Below the pieces are notes generated by a model. It was not told the origin of the DNA. It ran no database searches and was given only the letters and a program-made list of their open reading frames with translations. DNA of 5,309 nt from Deltaproteobacteria bacterium. GTDB taxonomy: Bacteria; Desulfobacterota; Binatia; DP-6. Each line of letters opens with the position of its first letter. Position 1 is the first letter of the stretch. The position numbers were made by a program, and so were the translations under genes. Positions 1 to 3,489 of the stretch are shown here, piece after piece. The stretch lies in NCBI GenBank assembly GCA_005879205.1, contig VBLD01000324.1, forward strand, positions 1 through 5,309, written 5' to 3'.

Positions 1-169
1 GTCGTGCACGACCGGGCAGCACACCGGCGATCCCCCGGGTGCGGTCCTCCTTGCCGGCGCGGATCGGCGGTCCCACAGGCCAGCCCCACCAGCCGCCGCG
101 CTACGGTCGACGGGCGGCGGGCACGGGTCTGGCTGGCACCGCCGCCGTGGGCACTGTCGGCGATCAGCC

Positions 170-174
170 GAGGG
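170..174 (+). promoter_or_regulatory. Ribosome binding site of the truncated hydrolase gene
   Basis: GAGGG lies six bases before the ATG at 181. It supports starting the hydrolase-like protein at 181 rather than at the upstream start codon at 4. The 59 residues that would be added by the earlier start are rich in Arg, Pro and Gly and resemble no domain. Confidence 0.5.
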
Positions 175-180
175 CCGTGG

Positions 181-468
181 ATGGGAACCCGGTACACAAA
201 ATCCACGGACGGCGTGTCGATCGCGTACCAGGTCTACGGGGCACACGAGCTGAGCGTCATCTGCGTCCCCGGCGCGATCTCCAATCTGATGCCGGCGGAC
301 GCCACGCCGGCGCTGGCGCGCTTCTGGGAGCGCCTCGGTCGGTTCGCGCGGGTCGTGCGGTTCGACAAGCGCGGTACGGGTCTCTCCGACCGATCGGCGG
401 CGGACGCGGTGCGGATCGACTGTAGGAGCTGCGAGACAGCAATCGGAGTGGGCCGCCTCGGGGTCTAA
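181..468 (+). pseudogene. Truncated alpha/beta-hydrolase-fold protein (cyclase-associated type), N-terminal remnant
   Basis: The 95-residue product begins MGTRYTKSTDGVSIAYQVYG and continues through a 'VPGAISNL' strand-turn, 'LARFWERLGRFARVVRFDKR' and 'GTGLSDR'. This is the N-terminal block of alpha/beta hydrolases often found fused to, or beside, class III adenylate/guanylate cyclase or LuxR domains. These usually run to at least about 270 residues. Here recognisable similarity ends near residue 72 (about position 396-410). It is followed by about 23 unrelated residues and a TAA stop. The nucleophile-elbow Ser, the catalytic acid and His are all missing, so it cannot be an active hydrolase. 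The DNA that follows on this strand is the antisense of a toxin gene, so the rest of the gene is absent rather than merely frameshifted. Start choice rests on the GAGGG site at 170-174. Upstream bases 1-180 and downstream bases 469-602 show no recognisable gene. Family assignment is from remembered motif patterns; the truncation is seen directly. Confidence 0.65.
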
Positions 469-602
469 CGAGGGTTACAACTTTGGGCCTTCATCCGGGC
501 TATGCTCCTACGAGGCCGGCACGTGGCGATCGCCGAGACGTTCGCCCTCATCTGACCGCGGAAGCACTCCGCAACACCCGCGGTGCGAGCGGGCGGTGAC
601 GA

Positions 603-1010
603 CTACCAGAGCGTGCGGAGCTCCGTCCGCCCGCGCAGCTCCGCGTCCGCCGTGAGGAGGGTGAGATCATGGACGCGCGCCGTCGCCGCGATCAGCCGGT
701 CGGCCGGGTCCGCCGGGAACGAGTCGGGAAAGTGCTCCGACTCGATGGCGACCTCCACGCTGAGCGGAAGCACCTCCAAGCGGGGGGCCGACGACGCTTC
801 GCGCAGCCAAGTCGCCCAGCCCGCGCCGGCGTCGGTGAGCGTGATCCGCCCGTGAGCCAGGTGCCATGCCGCCTCCTTCAGCGAGATGGCTGCCAGACCG
901 ACACACTCGCCCGGCCCGAGGCTCGCGAGCGCCTTGCGAGCGCTGCGCCCGAGCCGGCTGTCGCCGAGAACTGCCCACACCCACGCATGCGTGTCGAGGA
1001 GGAACCTCAC
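603..1010 (-). CDS. vapC: VapC-family PIN-domain toxin (module 1)
   Basis: A 135-residue single PIN domain, a normal length for VapC toxins. These are Mg2+-dependent endoribonucleases that in studied cases cut tRNA or the 23S sarcin-ricin loop and halt translation until bound by the antitoxin. The acidic site is intact: Asp6 in 'FLLDTHAWVW', Glu46 in 'ISLKEAAW', Asp104 in 'DPADRLIAATA' and Asp122 in 'LLTADAEL'. The pattern resembles the Sll0205-like PIN subgroup. The reading frame stays open upstream, but the conserved fold begins exactly at the GTG at 1010. That GTG overlaps the antitoxin stop as GTGA, so translation is probably coupled to the antitoxin. No strong Shine-Dalgarno precedes it, which fits coupling. 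The sequence differs substantially from the second VapC in this window outside the active-site motifs, so the two modules are not recent duplicates. The RNA target cannot be read from the sequence. Confidence 0.9.
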   Translation of the reverse strand: MRFLLDTHAWVWAVLGDSRLGRSARKALASLGPGECVGLAAISLKEAAWHLAHGRITLTDAGAGWATWLREASSAPRLEVLPLSVEVAIESEHFPDSFPADPADRLIAATARVHDLTLLTADAELRGRTELRTLW

Positions 1011-1243
1011 GTGCGGAACCACTCGTCCGCACGGCCGATGGGAGCCAGCAGGTCGCCCGCCACGCGTGCGGTACCCTTGAGGCAACCGACGAGGCGCCGT
1101 GCACGTCGCGTGCGGGGACGCCACGGCGAGAGGACGGCGACCTCGCGGTCGCGGTTTACGATCACGATGGTTTCGCCCTTTTCGGCCCGCCGGACGTAGC
1201 GGCTCACGTTGTCGCGAAGCTCGCCGATGCCGACCTTGACCAC
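1007..1243 (-). CDS. Phd/YefM-type antitoxin of module 1
   Basis: A 78-residue protein with the usual two-part antitoxin structure. The N-terminal half ('KVGIGELRDNVSRYVRRAEK', then 'GETIVIVNRDREVAVLSP') matches the Phd/YefM DNA-binding dimerisation fold. The C-terminal tail ('LKGTARVAGDLLAPIGRADE' then Trp-Phe) matches the segment that wraps around a cognate PIN toxin. It is expected to neutralise the adjacent VapC and to repress its own promoter, alone or as a complex. The GTG at 1243 is chosen because the family normally starts directly at a 'VKVGIGEL'-like strand. The frame stays open to a TTG at 1303, but the 20 extra residues resemble nothing. No ATG is available in frame. No clear ribosome binding site precedes 1243. 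A candidate promoter at 1250-1278 would put the transcription start on the GTG itself. The stop at 1007-1009 overlaps the toxin start. Confidence 0.87.
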   Translation of the reverse strand: MVKVGIGELRDNVSRYVRRAEKGETIVIVNRDREVAVLSPWRPRTRRARRLVGCLKGTARVAGDLLAPIGRADEWFRT

Positions 1244-1249
1244 GCGCCG

Positions 1250-1278
1250 ACGGTAGCCAGGACACTTGGCCAAGTCAA
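1250..1278 (-). promoter_or_regulatory. Candidate sigma-70-type promoter of toxin-antitoxin module 1
   Basis: Reading the minus strand, TTGACT (1278-1273; five of six matches to TTGACA) is followed after exactly 17 bases by TACCGT (1255-1250; fits TANNNT, three of six matches to TATAAT). Six bases then separate the -10 element from the antitoxin GTG. The predicted +1 therefore falls on the first base of the start codon at 1243, which would give a leaderless mRNA. The -35 is convincing and the -10 is weak. The promoter overlaps the palindrome at 1264-1275. Confidence 0.45.
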
Positions 1279-1288
1279 CCAATATCCT
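1259..1288 (+). promoter_or_regulatory. Weak candidate promoter of the MATE transporter gene
   Basis: On the plus strand, AGGACA (1259-1264; four of six to TTGACA) and TATCCT (1283-1288; four of six to TATAAT) are separated by 18 bases. Transcription would begin near 1295, giving a leader of about 40 bases. It overlaps the divergent toxin-antitoxin promoter face to face. Matches are modest and this is the best pair in the gap rather than a strong one. Confidence 0.25.
1264..1275. promoter_or_regulatory. 12-bp perfect palindrome, candidate antitoxin operator
   Basis: ACTTGGCCAAGT is its own reverse complement; the symmetry stops at the next base on each side. It sits in the 91-bp region between the divergently transcribed antitoxin (start 1243) and MATE transporter (start 1335). 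It overlaps the last three bases of the TTGACT -35 element on the minus strand and fills most of that promoter's spacer. Phd/YefM antitoxins are known to autorepress through short palindromes at their promoters, so this is the natural operator candidate. A bound complex would also cover the spacer of the weaker candidate promoter for the transporter. Binding itself is inferred. Confidence 0.5.
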
Positions 1289-1323
1289 CAAGCGGCCTTG
1301 CAACAGCCCCGCGTAGAGCGGAC

Positions 1324-1338
1324 ATGACTACGACGTGA
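1324..1338 (+). other. Possible four-codon leader ORF overlapping the MATE start
   Basis: ATG at 1324 opens a Met-Thr-Thr-Thr reading frame ending in TGA at 1336-1338. That stop overlaps the GTG start of the transporter (1335-1337) as GTGA, the geometry typical of coupled reinitiation. A poor purine-rich stretch (GAG at 1316-1318) precedes the ATG. It could equally be chance; nothing shows that it is translated. Confidence 0.2.
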
Positions 1339-2741
1339 AGACGCCGGGCGCCCCTCGTTCCGAGCCCGATCGGCTGCTGGCGATGACGCCGCTCGCCGCC
1401 GTCGTCCGGCTCGCGGCGCCGACGACGGTCGTCATGGCCGTCTCGGCCGTCTCCAACATCGTCTACACGTATTTCGTGAGCCGCCTCGGCGTGGACGCGA
1501 TCGGGGCCGTGTCGCTCGTCTTCCCGGTCTCGCTCCTCGCGATCACCGCGATGGGCGGCGGCATCGGGTCGGGGGCGGCCTCCGCGGTGGCGCGGGCCCT
1601 GGGCGCCGGGCGCCGGAACGACGCGGCGGCGCTCGCGGCGCAGGCGCTCGTGTTGAGCGTCGCGATCGGTCTCGGCTTCGGGCTCGCACTGCAGGTGTGC
1701 GCGGCACCGCTGTTCCGGCTCATGGGCGCCAGCGGGCCGGTCCTCGCGAGCGCGACGCTCTTCGCACGCGTGCTCTTCGGCGGCGCGGCCATCACCTTCC
1801 TCGGCGGCATGTTCGACAGCGTCATGCGGGGAGAGGGCAACGTGCGCGTGCCGGCGGTGTGGTCCACGACGTCGCTCGTCCTGCAGATGGCCTGCACGCC
1901 TCTCTTCATGTTCGGTTTCGGCTGGGGCCTCGTCGGCGCCGCGCTCGCCATGCTCGCCTGCCAGCTCGTCGCCACCGTGCCACGCGCGTTCTGGGTGCTC
2001 GGCGGCCGCGGGCTCGTCCGCCCGGCGTTCCGGCTGCAGCGCTTCACGCTGGCGCCGGTGCGCGAGATCCTGCGGGTCGGCGTCCCGGCGGCGCTCTCCA
2101 CGTCGATCAGCAACGTCGGCCTGATGGCGCTCACCGCGGTGGTGACCCGTCTCGGCGCGGCCGATCTCGCCGCCTACGGCCTCGGTACGCGGCTCGACTT
2201 TCTCCTGATGTCGTTCGGCTACGGGCTCAGCGCCGCCGTGCTGACCCTGGTCGGGCTGGCGACCGGCGCCGACCGGCACGACCGGGTCCTCGCCTTCGTG
2301 ACGCGCGCGGCGGCGATCACGGTGGTGCTGCTCGGCATTCCCGGGCTCGTGTTCTGCTGGCGACCCGCGCTCTGGCTCGGGTTGTTCACCGACGACGCCG
2401 GCATTCATGCCGTCGGTACCCAGTATTTCCGCATCATCGGCCCGTCGTACCCCTTCGTCGGGGTCAGCATGGTGATTGCGTTCGCGTTCCAGGGTCTCGG
2501 GCGCGCGACCATCCCGCTCGCATGGATGATCGCGCGTGTCGTCGCCGTGCTCGCCGCCGCCGTCGTCTGCACGCATGGGCTCGGCCTCGGCGAGCGCGCG
2601 GTCTTCACGACGATCGCGACGGCGAACGTGGTGTCGGCGGCGGGCCTGGTCACGCTCTTCGTTCTCACCGAGCGCCGCCTGCGCGTGGCCCGACCCGGGC
2701 CGCCTGCCGTGAGCGACCTCGCCGCGACCGGGACGCGTTGA
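1335..2741 (+). CDS. MATE-family efflux transporter (multidrug/cation antiporter)
   Basis: A 468-residue integral inner-membrane protein with the usual MATE length and about 12 hydrophobic segments in two related halves. MATE proteins export organic cations, drugs or metabolites in exchange for Na+ or H+. The paired signatures are visible in both halves. 'GIGSGAASAVARALGAGRRN' (about 77-95) corresponds to 'GYGLSAAVLTLVGLATGADR' (295-314). 'MRGEGNVRVP' (164-173) corresponds to 'FQGLGRATIP' (385-394). Segment 1 (about 20-48) carries the 'RLAAPTTVV...Y' pattern of the family. The C-terminal tail after about 446 is hydrophilic and short. GTG at 1335 is taken as the start because it leaves a 16-residue hydrophilic leader before the family's first helix. 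ATG at 1383 (Met17) is a reasonable alternative, and neither has a strong ribosome binding site. The gene is divergent from one toxin-antitoxin pair and converges on another 21 bp downstream, so it is probably monocistronic. Substrate and coupling ion cannot be assigned. Confidence 0.93.
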   Translation: MKTPGAPRSEPDRLLAMTPLAAVVRLAAPTTVVMAVSAVSNIVYTYFVSRLGVDAIGAVSLVFPVSLLAITAMGGGIGSGAASAVARALGAGRRNDAAALAAQALVLSVAIGLGFGLALQVCAAPLFRLMGASGPVLASATLFARVLFGGAAITFLGGMFDSVMRGEGNVRVPAVWSTTSLVLQMACTPLFMFGFGWGLVGAALAMLACQLVATVPRAFWVLGGRGLVRPAFRLQRFTLAPVREILRVGVPAALSTSISNVGLMALTAVVTRLGAADLAAYGLGTRLDFLLMSFGYGLSAAVLTLVGLATGADRHDRVLAFVTRAAAITVVLLGIPGLVFCWRPALWLGLFTDDAGIHAVGTQYFRIIGPSYPFVGVSMVIAFAFQGLGRATIPLAWMIARVVAVLAAAVVCTHGLGLGERAVFTTIATANVVSAAGLVTLFVLTERRLRVARPGPPAVSDLAATGTR

Positions 2742-2762
2742 CGCTACGACCTGGGCCGGATG

Positions 2763-3173
2763 TCAACAGGCGAGGACGCGGAGCTGTCCCGTGGCGCCGT
2801 ATCTGAGGAGCCCACGGTCGCGCGTGACCAACGACGCCGCGAGGGCACGGGCGGTCGCGATCAGCAACCGATCGGCCGGGTCCCCACTCGGCTTGCCCGG
2901 AAGGAACGACGATTCGATGCCGGCCTCGGGCGTGAGCGGAGCCAGCTGGACGCCCGGAAGGGCCAGCAGTCGAGCAAACCAGGCCTGGGGGTTCGGATGA
3001 AAGACGACCCCCGGCCGGGGTCTCGCGGCGAGCATACCGATCTCCCAGGCGGAGACGGGGGAGACGAGAACCTCTCCCCGTGTGGTCGCCGCGCGAATCG
3101 CCCTGAGGCTCCCGGGCGACATGGGGTCGCCGTTGGCGAGCCAGATCGCCGCGCAGGTGTCGAGCAGGAGCAC
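2763..3173 (-). CDS. vapC: VapC-family PIN-domain toxin (module 2)
   Basis: A 136-residue PIN-domain protein, expected to be a Mg2+-dependent RNase inhibited by the antitoxin encoded just upstream. Active-site acids are all present: Asp5 in 'LLLDTCAAIWL', Glu44 in 'VSAWEIGMLAAR', Asp101 in 'GDPADRLLIATARA' and Asp119 in 'LVTRDRGLL'. The 'DTC' after the first Asp replaces the 'DTH' of module 1, a common variant in this subgroup. GTG at 3173 is the only sensible start: the frame is closed by the antitoxin's TGA only two codons earlier, and the PIN fold begins at once. The intergenic gap from the antitoxin is six bases and both genes share a reading frame. Its stop lies 21 bp from the stop of the convergent MATE gene, with no hairpin seen between them. 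The target RNA is unknown. Confidence 0.9.
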   Translation of the reverse strand: MLLLDTCAAIWLANGDPMSPGSLRAIRAATTRGEVLVSPVSAWEIGMLAARPRPGVVFHPNPQAWFARLLALPGVQLAPLTPEAGIESSFLPGKPSGDPADRLLIATARALAASLVTRDRGLLRYGATGQLRVLAC

Positions 3174-3179
3174 GGCGGA

Positions 3180-3446
3180 TCAGCGGTGCAGCCGTCCCCG
3201 ACCGGCATCGAGGGGTTCCCTGAGTGCCGGCGCGGTCAGGTCGACGCCGGAGCGGATCGTGACCGAGCCGCGGAGCGCACCCCACAGATCGGGGGGCGCG
3301 ACCCGTGGCGGGACGACCTCCGCGACCGGCTGCCCGCGTCTGGTCACCACCACGCGGGTGTAGCGTCGCGTCTCGAGGTTCTTGAAGACCGACAGGCACC
3401 GGGCCTTGAACTCGGTGGCGCTGATGCTGAGCGACCTGGACTTCAC
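3180..3446 (-). CDS. Phd/YefM-type antitoxin of module 2
   Basis: An 88-residue protein. The N-terminal half, 'ISATEFKARCLSVFKNLETR' then 'VVVTRRGQPVAEVVP', is the Phd/YefM pattern (dimerisation and DNA binding). The C-terminal half contains 'LWGALRGSVTIRSGVDLTAP', the usual toxin-contacting segment, then an Arg-rich end. It should neutralise the VapC that starts six bases after its stop. The GTG start at 3446 has a good ribosome binding site (GGAG at 3457-3454, seven bases away), and no ATG exists in frame. An out-of-frame ATG overlaps this start, forming ATGTGA. The gene begins only 17 bases after the stop of the TonB-dependent receptor on the same strand, so it may be read from the receptor's transcript as well as from a promoter in the receptor's 3' end. 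It shares little sequence with the module 1 antitoxin beyond the fold pattern, so cross-neutralisation is unlikely. Confidence 0.87.
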   Translation of the reverse strand: MKSRSLSISATEFKARCLSVFKNLETRRYTRVVVTRRGQPVAEVVPPRVAPPDLWGALRGSVTIRSGVDLTAPALREPLDAGRGRLHR

Positions 3447-3453
3447 ATGCGCA

Positions 3454-3457
3454 CTCC
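3454..3457 (-). promoter_or_regulatory. Ribosome binding site of the module 2 antitoxin
   Basis: GGAG on the minus strand lies seven bases before the GTG at 3446. It is the clearest Shine-Dalgarno element among the toxin-antitoxin genes here and decides the non-ATG start. Confidence 0.55.
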
Positions 3458-3460
3458 AGA

Positions 3461-3489
3461 TGGTTAACGGGATGGCGCTGAGGAGTCAA
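3461..3489 (-). promoter_or_regulatory. Weak candidate promoter of toxin-antitoxin module 2 inside the receptor 3' end
   Basis: TTGACT (3489-3484) is the same -35 hexamer as in module 1. It lies 17 bases before TAACCA (3466-3461), which matches TATAAT poorly (two of six) and includes the receptor's TAA stop. If real, transcription would begin near 3454, at the ribosome binding site. The -35 is good and the -10 poor; read-through from the receptor gene is the alternative. Confidence 0.25.

Noticed and set aside
1..180. Possible upstream gene or N-terminal extension of the hydrolase
   Set aside because: Frames checked on both strands give Arg/Pro/Gly-rich text without motifs, and the ribosome binding site at 170-174 marks the start at 181.
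463..480. Possible integron attC-like core (GTCTAAC followed by CAAC)
   Set aside because: No matching GTTRRRY partner or folded inverted structure follows within the next 130 bases, and no integrase is seen.
577..593. Possible terminator hairpin (CCCGC, seven-base loop, GCGGG) downstream of the module 1 toxin
   Set aside because: Only five base pairs and no T-run on either strand. In DNA this GC-rich, such short inverted repeats are expected by chance.
1011..1265. N-terminal extension of the module 1 toxin to 220 residues
   Set aside because: The extra 85 residues are low-complexity Arg/Pro/Gly text, out of frame over the antitoxin gene. The PIN fold begins at the GTG at 1010.
1275..2576. 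A 433-residue minus-strand open frame opposite the MATE gene
   Set aside because: Its composition is almost entirely Arg, Glu, Asp, His, Ala and Gly with no fold-like pattern. It is the mirror of a GC-rich coding strand that has a convincing membrane protein.
1697..2806. A 369-residue plus-strand frame overlapping the MATE gene
   Set aside because: Arg/Ala/Gly-rich with no hydrophobic core or motif; it is a shadow of the transporter in another frame.
2665..3489. A 274-residue minus-strand frame across the module 2 genes
   Set aside because: It lies out of frame over a clear antitoxin and PIN toxin and shows no domain pattern of its own.
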